A stretch of DNA of 39,116 nt from an uncultured Spirochaetaceae bacterium (lineage in GTDB: Bacteria; Spirochaetota; Spirochaetia; Sphaerochaetales; Sphaerochaetaceae), in NCBI GenBank assembly GCA_944389065.1, contig CALXKZ010000029.1, forward strand, positions 1 to 39,116. Reading direction: 5' to 3'. Positions within the stretch are counted from its first letter, which is position 1. Each line of letters opens with the position of its first letter. The notes beneath the pieces were generated by a model. The model was given only the letters and a program-made list of their open reading frames with translations, searched no databases and was not told the origin of the DNA. The translations under genes and the position numbers were made by a program. This document shows positions 23,950 to 31,216 of this stretch, piece by piece.

Positions 23950-23975
23950 ATTAGCATCGCAATTGCCGTTGTCAA
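23948..23975 (-). promoter_or_regulatory. promoter of uroD-like gene 1
   Basis: On the minus strand: -35 TTGACA (23975-23970), 16-base spacer, -10 TAATCT (23953-23948), touching the operator palindrome. Confidence 0.6.
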
Positions 23976-24027
23976 GGAAAAGATATCATCTTTACACTGA
24001 AGCTTTTGTTATATTACTCTCTAGCTG

Positions 24028-24675
24028 ATGGAAAACAGCGGATCTCTGAAGAAGATGGTCTATGATACTCTGCTTGATGATATCTCAAGCGGGAAATTCC
24101 GCCCTAATGATATTATCACTGAGGGATCTTTGACTGAGCGTTTCGGTGTAAGCAAGGCCCCTGTGAGAGAGGCCCTTATAGAACTGTGCAAGGACAATAT
24201 CCTCCAGAGCCTTCCGCGTTTCGGTTATCAGGTCGTGCCTTTCACATTAAGGGAGATACTGGATATACTTGATGTAAGGACCGATATAGAGATATCGAAT
24301 CTCAGAAGGGCATTCCCATCCCTTACGGAAAAGAAGCTTGAGATGCTCTCAGACCCATCCCTGTATCTTGCAGCGGCTGAGGACGGAGGGATATCCGGCA
24401 ACTATTACAGGAATTCCCGTTTCCATCTGGTTCTCTGCTCTCTCAGCGGCAACTCATTCGCATACAGCATCCTTGACCGCATCCTCAAACGCTGCTCACG
24501 TTTCTTCGCTGTCTACTATTCATTTGCCTTGGATAATGATACAGAGTCCAAAGCATCATACCATAGGGAGATAACCGATGCATTGAAATCGTGGAATCTG
24601 GACAAGGCCACTGCTGCTTTGGAGAAGGATATAGCTTCTGTCAAGGAGCATTTTGAGAAGATAATAACGTTCTGA
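24028..24675 (+). CDS. GntR-family regulator, FCD type (copy 1)
   Basis: A 215-aa regulator. The winged helix-turn-helix covers residues ~8-70 ('DIITEGSLTERFGVSKAPVREALIELCKDNIL', seen in parts) and the FCD all-helical effector domain follows (~75-210), with 'RFHLVLCSLSGNSF' near 130 and histidines that may bind a metal ion in this class. FadR-subfamily regulators usually sense small carboxylates or related metabolites. It diverges from UroD-like gene 1 and precedes the sugar ABC operon. A paralogue is at 36240. There is no ribosome-binding site; TATATT at 24010-24015 implies a very short leader. An 11-base copy of the operator core (TGATATTATCA, 24108-24118) lies within the coding region. 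Confidence 0.88.
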   Translation: MENSGSLKKMVYDTLLDDISSGKFRPNDIITEGSLTERFGVSKAPVREALIELCKDNILQSLPRFGYQVVPFTLREILDILDVRTDIEISNLRRAFPSLTEKKLEMLSDPSLYLAAAEDGGISGNYYRNSRFHLVLCSLSGNSFAYSILDRILKRCSRFFAVYYSFALDNDTESKASYHREITDALKSWNLDKATAALEKDIASVKEHFEKIITF

Positions 24676-24723
24676 TGGCTTGACGAGCCTGCTCGATTGA
24701 GCATAATCAGTATCAGTTACAGC

Positions 24724-24759
24724 AAAGGCGCTGCAGGTATAGTTCTGCAGTGCCTTTTT
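24724..24759 (+). terminator. intrinsic terminator after gntR copy 1
   Basis: AAAGGC + CTGCAG pair with CTGCAG + GCCTTT around an 8-base loop (one mismatch, G opposite T), ending in TTTTT. A textbook terminator about 50 bases after the stop. Confidence 0.85.
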
Positions 24760-24841
24760 CCGTATAAGGAGGCATTCTTGGTGATTGCAGTATCGTCATC
24801 TTATAGCATCATCTGCAAAAGGGAACTCCTCGTTTTTTTGA

Positions 24842-24888
24842 TTGACAACTCTGGAAAACGTGGCAGACTATATTTGTAATATGATTAC
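24842..24888 (+). promoter_or_regulatory. promoter and operator of the sugar ABC operon
   Basis: TTGACA (24842-24847), a 16-base spacer and CAGACT (24864-24869), aligning well with the promoter at 28294 (both start TTGACAACT and end CA-x-ACT). A 13-bp inverted repeat GTAATATGATTAC (24876-24888) follows at the start of the message, sharing GTAATAT with the other two operators. The rest of the 24676-25022 gap holds the terminator above and a ~130-base leader. Confidence 0.55.
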
Positions 24889-25022
24889 TAATCTAATCTG
24901 TTTCCAATCAATTTTTCTCTTATTCAGCCATTTCAGCTGTTAAGATATAACCAATCCCATGGATAGAGGGCATGGGGTGGGTAAACTGGAAAAAGGAGGG
25001 AGTCCTCTACTCAATTTAGCTT

Positions 25023-26369
25023 ATGAAGAGAATATTGATGCTTTTACTGGTATGCCTTATCGCATTCATGCCTGTATTCGCAGGTGGTTCATCCGATAAA
25101 GCAGCAGAAGATGGTGTATATCCAGAAGGCCAGCTTCTTATCTGGTCAACAGGCCAGCCGCAGTTCAGAGCACCTTTCTATCAGGAGTTCCTTGATAGAC
25201 AGGGAGATGCTACGGCAAAGGTCACGCTCCATGTTGAGACCATTCCTACTATGGCTGATGGCCAGCAGAGAGTGATCATGTACTCAATGGCAGGTGATCA
25301 GGAGTCGCTTCCGGATGTCATCATGCTCGATACAGTAGGTCTTATCGAGCTTGCGAAGGCTGGACTCCTTCTTGATCAGACTGAGTACTATGAGCCACAG
25401 GCTGATCTCTATCTCGATGGTTCCATTGATGATGCTATCGTAGATGGGAAGATCTATGGCCTCCAGGACTCCGTACGCCCTCAGCTTCTTTTCTATAATG
25501 CAGAGATCTTCGAAAAATATGATGTCGATCCTGCGATGATGAGCACATTCGATGGATATATTGAGGCTGGAAGGCTTCTCAAGGAGAGATCCAATGGCGA
25601 AGTCTATCTTTCCTGGATCGATACGACGAACTATACATGGAGATACTGGGGCAGGCGTGGTCTAATGCCGCAGGCAAATGCAAGGATCTGGGATGAGAAC
25701 GGCAATGTCGTGATCGGATCAGATGAGGGCACGAAGCTTGCTCTTGGATTCCTTGATCAGCTCAATTCCGAAGGTCTTCTTTATAGAACATCGATGATGC
25801 AGCCCCCTATCTATGAGGCAACCGATGATGGAAAGATCGCTACATTCTATATTGGTGCATTCTGGGATGAGTTCCTCAGAAAGAACCTGACAGAGACTGC
25901 CGGTGACTGGAGAGTCATGAACGCACCTGTATTTGAGGAAATCGGTGTTGGCGGTGCTCCTGTTTCCCAGTACTTCTGCCTCGTGGATACCGGTGACAAT
26001 GAGTATGAGACACTTGTACAGGATATGTGGTATGACTGGCAGAACAACAATGAGGCAATCCAGGCAAGAGTGAACAAGCTTGTCGAGCAGAATGGTCCTT
26101 ATGCCAACCCTGTATCGAAGGAAGTTCTTGCAGATCCGTTCTGGCAGGCTCCTGAGCCGTTCTATGGAGGCCAGTCATTCAGAAAGGCAGAGTCCGATGG
26201 TCTTAACAATGCTGCGAAGAACATGGTCGTAACACCGCAGGATGCACAGGCTGATATCATCATAAGCGCCGAGATCGAGAAGTACGTTGCCGGCGAACAG
26301 ACGATGGATCAGGCAATCGCAAATATGGACAGCCAGCTTAAGCTCATGATCGGGCAGGCTGAGGTCTGA
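25023..26369 (+). CDS. sugar ABC transporter substrate-binding protein (family 1)
   Basis: A 448-aa periplasmic binding protein of the family 1 (sugar/oligosaccharide) group. The signal peptide is MKRI plus a hydrophobic core, with cleavage after 'VFA'; the next residues are GGSSDK with no cysteine, so it is probably a soluble or uncleaved-anchor protein rather than a lipoprotein. The chain shows typical features such as 'LPDVIMLDTVGLIELAKAG' and 'YGLQDSVRPQLLFYNAEIFEKY'. Oddity: the only good ribosome-binding site, AAGGAGGG, lies 22 bases before the ATG, and it can pair with TCCT just after it. Two permease genes follow. Confidence 0.9.
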   Translation: MKRILMLLLVCLIAFMPVFAGGSSDKAAEDGVYPEGQLLIWSTGQPQFRAPFYQEFLDRQGDATAKVTLHVETIPTMADGQQRVIMYSMAGDQESLPDVIMLDTVGLIELAKAGLLLDQTEYYEPQADLYLDGSIDDAIVDGKIYGLQDSVRPQLLFYNAEIFEKYDVDPAMMSTFDGYIEAGRLLKERSNGEVYLSWIDTTNYTWRYWGRRGLMPQANARIWDENGNVVIGSDEGTKLALGFLDQLNSEGLLYRTSMMQPPIYEATDDGKIATFYIGAFWDEFLRKNLTETAGDWRVMNAPVFEEIGVGGAPVSQYFCLVDTGDNEYETLVQDMWYDWQNNNEAIQARVNKLVEQNGPYANPVSKEVLADPFWQAPEPFYGGQSFRKAESDGLNNAAKNMVVTPQDAQADIIISAEIEKYVAGEQTMDQAIANMDSQLKLMIGQAEV

Positions 26370-26376
26370 TTCACTT

Positions 26377-26402
26377 GCAGTCTGTCCTCAGGGGCAGGCT
26401 GC
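26377..26402 (+). promoter_or_regulatory. intercistronic stem-loop
   Basis: GCAGTCTGTCC pairs with GGGCAGGCTGC around a short TCA loop (two G-T pairs), directly after the binding-protein stop and with no U tract. Such structures after binding-protein genes protect the upstream message from 3' decay and lower permease expression. Confidence 0.6.
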
Positions 26403-26426
26403 ATAAATTCAAGAAAGGAGGAATAA

Positions 26427-27344
26427 ATGGACAGAAGAAAAGCAGCAGCACCATCCGCTGAGAAGAAGAGCGGATTGCTGGCAACTGTATGGAAGTATCG
26501 TGCACCATATCTGTTTATTGCACCGTTCTTCATCCTCTTCCTTGTTTTTCAGCTCATTCCAGTCATCTGGACATTCGTGATAAGCTTCGCGGACTGGAAT
26601 GGACTGAGAAACCTCAGATGGGTCGGGTTCCATCAGTACGAGGTAATGTTCCAGGACTATATGTTCAGAGAGGCATTCATGAACAATGTGTGGTACTGGA
26701 TCGTAGCTGTGATCGGAGTAGTTGTCATAGCGCTCATGATCGCAGTCTGTCTCAACAGCCCCCGCCTCAGGGCAAAGAAGGTCTTCCAGACTGTGACCTT
26801 CCTTCCATATGTCTGCGCATCCGTCGCAATGGGCCTTATATTCATGATGCTCTTCGATGAGAATGCGGGTCTTATCAATGAAATAATCGTTTCGCTGGGC
26901 GGAAAGCGCAGAGCATGGCTCGGAAGCAGCCAGTATGCGAAGATCCCTGTCATAATCCTTTTCATCTGGAGAATAGTTCCGTGGTTCACGATCATCATAT
27001 ACTCCGGTCTTCTCAATATCTCTAAGGAATACTACGAGGCCGCAACAGTTGATGGAGCAGGGGTGCTGCAGCAGTTCTGGTATATAACGATACCGCTTCT
27101 GAAGAATATCCTGTTCTTCTGTGCGCTCACGGTGACAATAGATATCTGGAAGATGTTCAATGAGTCCTACACGCTCTCCGGACCGGGAACAAGCAATACA
27201 TCGCTCTTCCAGCTCGTGTATGAGAATGGCTTCAAGTCATTCAATCTCGGATATGCATCAGCACTGAGTGTAATTCTGATTCTCGTGCTTCTTGTGATAT
27301 CGATGATCCAGTACAGGCTCCGCAGAAGCGAAGAGGGGGTGTGA
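26427..27344 (+). CDS. sugar ABC transporter permease 1
   Basis: A 305-aa inner-membrane permease of the MalF/UgpA-type (carbohydrate uptake class 1). It has about six membrane helices, 'FVISFADWNGL' early on, and the ATPase-coupling EAA loop 'EYYEAATVDGAGVLQQFWYITIPLL' (part shown) near residues 194-215. AGGAGGA precedes the ATG. It forms the channel with the next gene's product and takes the sugar from the binding protein at 25023. Confidence 0.93.
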   Translation: MDRRKAAAPSAEKKSGLLATVWKYRAPYLFIAPFFILFLVFQLIPVIWTFVISFADWNGLRNLRWVGFHQYEVMFQDYMFREAFMNNVWYWIVAVIGVVVIALMIAVCLNSPRLRAKKVFQTVTFLPYVCASVAMGLIFMMLFDENAGLINEIIVSLGGKRRAWLGSSQYAKIPVIILFIWRIVPWFTIIIYSGLLNISKEYYEAATVDGAGVLQQFWYITIPLLKNILFFCALTVTIDIWKMFNESYTLSGPGTSNTSLFQLVYENGFKSFNLGYASALSVILILVLLVISMIQYRLRRSEEGV

Positions 27345-27345
27345 T

Positions 27346-28182
27346 ATGGCGTCAAAGAACAACAGAGGACAGGCTATTGCAGTAAATGCATTCATGATAT
27401 TCGTCGTTCTCGTCTGTCTATTCCCGGTGCTGTGGATGTGCTTCATATCTGTCAAGTCCGTTGGTGAGAAGATATCCGGGTTCGCTGCATTGACAATCGA
27501 GCATCCTACGCTTGCAAACTTCGGAAGGCTGTTTGAGCTTATCCCAGTGTGGACAAACCTTTTCAACAGTGGTTTCACTACAGTGCTTGGGACGATAACG
27601 ACTCTCTTCTTCTGCGCACTTGCAGGGTTTGCGTTCGCAAAATACCGTTTCCCGGGCAGGGCAAAGCTTTTTGCATTCGTTATCGCGACAATGGCGATAA
27701 GCGCAGAAGCTGGTGCGATCCCTCTTTTCGTCATCATGAGGAAGATGAATCTGATAAACAGCCTGTGGTCCCTTGTGATACCGAGAATCGCTACTGCAGT
27801 AGGTATTTTCTATCTCACGCAATACATAAAGGATGTTCCTGATGAGCTTGTCGAGGCATCGCGTGTTGATGGATGCCGCGAGTTCGGGATCTTCTGGCGT
27901 GTCGTGTGCCCTGTTATCAAGCCGGCCCTCGCATCCTGGGCGTCTCTTACGATGATCGCAAGATGGAATGATTACTTCTGGCCGCTTCTCTTCCTGAATA
28001 AGAACTCGAAGTATACGCTTATGGTCTCCGTCTCAATGCTTCCGGTAAGCGATGGGCTTGCAACCCCATGGCAAGTAATCCTTGCAGGCTGTACGCTGGT
28101 TATCCTTCCTGCGATCATACTGTACCTTCTGATGCAGCTTATGCAGAAGGCAGGTAGCTTCTCTGGGGCTGTGAAGGGCTGA
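27346..28182 (+). CDS. sugar ABC transporter permease 2
   Basis: A 278-aa permease of the MalG/UgpE type, six helices, with the EAA loop 'ELVEASRVDGCREFGIFWRV' near residue 165-185. The ATG follows the previous stop after one base, so translation is coupled. No ATP-binding subunit gene is present in this operon; a shared MsmX/UgpC-type ATPase encoded elsewhere probably energises it. The terminator at 28190 closes the operon. Confidence 0.93.
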   Translation: MASKNNRGQAIAVNAFMIFVVLVCLFPVLWMCFISVKSVGEKISGFAALTIEHPTLANFGRLFELIPVWTNLFNSGFTTVLGTITTLFFCALAGFAFAKYRFPGRAKLFAFVIATMAISAEAGAIPLFVIMRKMNLINSLWSLVIPRIATAVGIFYLTQYIKDVPDELVEASRVDGCREFGIFWRVVCPVIKPALASWASLTMIARWNDYFWPLLFLNKNSKYTLMVSVSMLPVSDGLATPWQVILAGCTLVILPAIILYLLMQLMQKAGSFSGAVKG

Positions 28183-28189
28183 TGATAAT

Positions 28190-28217
28190 CCCTCTGATAA
28201 TATCAGGGGGGTTTTTT
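28190..28217 (+). terminator. intrinsic terminator containing the operator 13-mer
   Basis: CCCTCTGATA pairs with TATCAGGGGG (one T-G pair) and is followed by TTTTTT. The top of the stem is CTGATAATATCAG (28194-28206), the exact reverse complement of the palindrome at 23937-23949. It ends the sugar ABC operon and may also bind the GntR regulator. Confidence 0.85.
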
Positions 28218-28293
28218 GTCAAATTCTGCCATGATTATACTTAACTGACTATATTTAATGAATTTATTCCTGAAATTTACTTTAAGATTTTTG

Positions 28294-28344
28294 TTGACAA
28301 CTGGCGAAACTGAGTCATACTGGAATCAGCACTGGTAATATCAG
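28294..28344 (+). promoter_or_regulatory. promoter and operator of the peptide/UroD operon
   Basis: -35 TTGACA (28294-28299), 16-base spacer, -10 CATACT (28316-28321). Eleven bases on lies CTGGTAATATCAG (28332-28344), which differs at two positions from the 13-mer at 23937 and also carries GTAATAT. A second half, TTACC (28353-28357), mirrors the GGTAA at 28334-28338. Confidence 0.6.
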
Positions 28345-28372
28345 AGAACATGTTACCGGTTAAGGAGCAGAT

Positions 28373-29338
28373 ATGAACAAGAAAGAGCGCGTTATCGCAG
28401 CAATCAAGCATGAAAGCGTTGATTACGTACCATGTGGATTTTCTCTCCATTTCCCCCATGACAAGGCATTCGGAGAGGCGGGGGTGAAGTCCCATCTTGA
28501 TTTCTTCCGTGAGAGCGATACGGATATCATAAAGATCATGAATGAGAACCTTGTGCCATACGTTGGTGAGCTTACAAGTCCGGCTGAGTACGAGAGACTT
28601 GTAAGAGGATTCTCGATGAAGTCCGATTTCATGCAGGCCCAGGTCGATTTCGTGAAGGCCATAGTGGACAAGGCAGACAGCACTGCATTCTCAATCGGTA
28701 CTCTTCATGGCGTGACAGCTTCATCGATCCATCCTATGGAGAAGATGGGCATCAGCTATGACAGGACAAGAGAGCTTCTTGTGCAGTATCTCAGAGAGGA
28801 TCCAGAGAAGATGCAGAGCGCAATGCAGAGAATCACGGATGTGATGTGCGATCTGGCAAGGACGTATATCGAGCTTGGTGTCGATGGTGTTTATTACGCA
28901 GCTCTTGGTGCAGAGAAGAGATACTTTACGGATGAGGAGTTCGAGAAGTGGATCGCCCCGATGGACAAGCAGATTCTCAAAGCCATCAAGGAAGCTGGCG
29001 GATATGCATTCCTTCATATGTGCAAGGATAAGCTCAATATGGAGCGCTATGCATCATATGCTGACCTCTGCGATGTCGCTAACTGGGGTGTATATGCAGC
29101 TCCTTATTCGCTTGAGGAGGGCAGAAAGCTCTTCAAGGGCAAGACAATCATGGGAGGTCTTCCTGACAGGCATGGAGTTCTTGTGGATGGAACTGACGAG
29201 GAGATCGAGAAGGCTGTCAAGGATGTCATCACATCATTCGGAAAGACCGGATTCATACTCGGTGCTGACTGTACGCTAGCAACCGAGCAGGATATGCATA
29301 AGATGTCAGTAGCTATTTCTGCCTGCAGAAACTGCTGA
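28373..29338 (+). CDS. UroD-family protein, methyltransferase-like (copy 2)
   Basis: A 321-aa paralogue of the protein at 22963. It has H215-x-C217 ('LHMCKD') and C300 ('GADCTL'), an HXCX82C zinc-methyltransferase-like signature, and shares 'GVYYAALG', 'EGRK-F-GKT' and 'DGTDEEI' blocks with copy 1. It is not the heme enzyme, since the N-terminal arginine motif is absent. As first gene of an operon for peptide uptake, peptidase and cysteine desulfidase, it may act on a methylated thiol compound; that is inference. A TAAGGAG ribosome-binding site precedes the ATG. Confidence 0.78.
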   Translation: MNKKERVIAAIKHESVDYVPCGFSLHFPHDKAFGEAGVKSHLDFFRESDTDIIKIMNENLVPYVGELTSPAEYERLVRGFSMKSDFMQAQVDFVKAIVDKADSTAFSIGTLHGVTASSIHPMEKMGISYDRTRELLVQYLREDPEKMQSAMQRITDVMCDLARTYIELGVDGVYYAALGAEKRYFTDEEFEKWIAPMDKQILKAIKEAGGYAFLHMCKDKLNMERYASYADLCDVANWGVYAAPYSLEEGRKLFKGKTIMGGLPDRHGVLVDGTDEEIEKAVKDVITSFGKTGFILGADCTLATEQDMHKMSVAISACRNC

Positions 29339-29354
29339 ACTCTACGGAGGCTCT

Positions 29355-30311
29355 ATGGGAAAGTATGTTCTTAGAAGACTGCTTGTTGCTATTCCTACAT
29401 TCATAGGGATAACGGTTCTTGTCTTCTTCCTGTCTTATTTAGCGCCAGGTTCACCGCTGGAGATGCTCTTCATGGACTCAAATGCGGATGCCCAGGTCAT
29501 GGCGGATATGGAGGCGAGGCTCGGCCTCGATCAGCCTGTCTATATTCAGTATTTCAGGTGGGTAGGACAGCTTTTCCAGGGCAATCTTGGATTCTCATAC
29601 AGGACGGGGCTTCCTGTATGGGATATGGTCGCAGAGAGGATCGGACCAACGCTTCTCATCACAATAGCATCTCTGGTCCTTTCCGTTCTCATTGCGATAC
29701 CGCTTGGTGTCATGTCTGCCTATAAGCCATATTCAGGCTGGGATTACTTTTCATCGGGACTGTCCTTCATAGGTGCGGCAACGCCTAACTTCTTTGCAGG
29801 TCTTGTATTCATCTATCTTTTTTCAGTAAAGGTGAATATATTCCCAAGCAGCGGTATGTATGATAGTGCAGGAGCCCATACCTTCCTTGATCTTGTGCAC
29901 CATATGGTCCTTCCTACTCTTGTTCTTTCAATACAGCAGATCGGAAGCCTTATAAGGCAGACGAGGGGAAGCGTTCTCGAGGTTCTGCAGGATGATTACA
30001 TCCGCACTGCCCGTGCCAAGGGATGTCTTGAGAGCAGGGTTCTATTCCGCCATGCGCTCCGCAACTCCCTTTCCCCTGTCATCACGAGAATCGGATCCAT
30101 GATTCCTTTCCTTGTTGGAGGCGCTGTTGTCACAGAGCAGCTTTTCTCATGGCCAGGACTGGGAAGCCTCATGGTCCTTTCAATCAATTCCCGTGACTAT
30201 CCTGTGATAATGGGCATCACAGTTGTCATCGCAGTTGCCGTTCTCATCGGCAATCTCATCATAGACCTGATCTACAGTGTGCTTGATCCCCGTATCAGGT
30301 ACAGCAAGTGA
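29355..30311 (+). CDS. dppB: oligopeptide ABC transporter permease, DppB type
   Basis: A 318-aa inner-membrane permease. The N-terminus 'YVLRRLLVAIPTFIGITVLVFFL' is typical of DppB/OppB. Five further helices follow, with the EAA-type loop 'DDYIRTARAKGCLESRVLFRHALRN' (part shown) near 215. GGAGG lies just before the ATG, and it follows the UroD-family gene by 16 bases. It pairs with the next permease for dipeptide, oligopeptide or nickel/peptide import; the substrate cannot be set from sequence. Confidence 0.92.
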   Translation: MGKYVLRRLLVAIPTFIGITVLVFFLSYLAPGSPLEMLFMDSNADAQVMADMEARLGLDQPVYIQYFRWVGQLFQGNLGFSYRTGLPVWDMVAERIGPTLLITIASLVLSVLIAIPLGVMSAYKPYSGWDYFSSGLSFIGAATPNFFAGLVFIYLFSVKVNIFPSSGMYDSAGAHTFLDLVHHMVLPTLVLSIQQIGSLIRQTRGSVLEVLQDDYIRTARAKGCLESRVLFRHALRNSLSPVITRIGSMIPFLVGGAVVTEQLFSWPGLGSLMVLSINSRDYPVIMGITVVIAVAVLIGNLIIDLIYSVLDPRIRYSK

Positions 30312-30321
30312 GGAACATAGT

Positions 30322-31191
30322 ATGAAGAAGGAAAAAGGAATAAAGGGATCTTATTTCCAGGATGTCGTGGAGAGATTCCTCCATCATAAGCTTGCCGTAT
30401 TCGCACTGTTCTTCCTTGCTGTGGAGATCCTTGTCGTCATATTCCTTCCGATGATCATGGGCCTTGATCCTTATTCGATCGATGTCATGGCATTCGGCAG
30501 GGGGCCTTCAGATACGCACATTCTTGGTACTGATGATGTCGGGCGCGATATGTTTGCCCGTATCATATATGGCGGCAGAGTTTCGCTGACAGTCGGCATA
30601 TTGTCTGCGGTCATCAGCCTTATTGTGGGAATTCCGCTTGGTCTTATCGCCGGATATTTCCGCGGTAAGAGCGAGATAATCGTCATGCGTCTTGCAGATA
30701 TATTCATGTCATTCCCGTCGATGATCCTCATACTCGTTCTTGCATCGGTACTTGGACAATCGATTGTGACGATCACCGTTGTCATCGGTGTTCTTGGCTG
30801 GCCTGATTTCGCAAGGCTCATATATGCAAGCACACTCTCTGTCAGAGAGAAAGAGTATGTCGAGTCAGCGAAGGCAATCGGGACGAAAACCCATAACATC
30901 ATACTCAGATATATCGTTCCGAATGCATCGGCGCCTGTGATAATCGCATTCACATTCAGGACAGCTCAGGCAATCATAACGGAGTCTTCGCTCTCGTTCC
31001 TTGGCCTTGGCGTCCAGCCACCTGCCGCATCGTGGGGAAACATACTCTACTATGCACAGTCAATCAGCGTCCTTGCCAACAAGCCTTGGATGTGGGTTCC
31101 TGCAGGTATCATCCTGATAATAACGGTACTCTGCATAAACTTCCTCGGCGATGGCATCCGTGACGCACTTGATACAAAGATGAGCGTATAA
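30322..31191 (+). CDS. dppC: oligopeptide ABC transporter permease, DppC type
   Basis: A 289-aa permease. After a short cytoplasmic N-terminus comes the OppC-type first helix ('HHKLAVFALFFLAVEILVVIFL', part shown), then the conserved 'HILGTDDVGRDMFARIIYGGRVSL' block near residue 63-86 and the EAA loop 'REKEYVESAKAIGTK' near 175. The ATG at 30322 has a GAGG site and is preferred over an upstream in-frame ATG (30277) that lies within dppB. Confidence 0.92.
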   Translation: MKKEKGIKGSYFQDVVERFLHHKLAVFALFFLAVEILVVIFLPMIMGLDPYSIDVMAFGRGPSDTHILGTDDVGRDMFARIIYGGRVSLTVGILSAVISLIVGIPLGLIAGYFRGKSEIIVMRLADIFMSFPSMILILVLASVLGQSIVTITVVIGVLGWPDFARLIYASTLSVREKEYVESAKAIGTKTHNIILRYIVPNASAPVIIAFTFRTAQAIITESSLSFLGLGVQPPAASWGNILYYAQSISVLANKPWMWVPAGIILIITVLCINFLGDGIRDALDTKMSV

Positions 31192-31216
31192 AGAATTGAT
31201 ATATATGGAGGTTAGA

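Noticed and set aside
30471..30953. A 160-codon minus-strand frame inside dppC.
   Set aside because: Antisense shadow of a well-supported permease; composition reflects the opposite strand's codon use and there is no ribosome-binding site.
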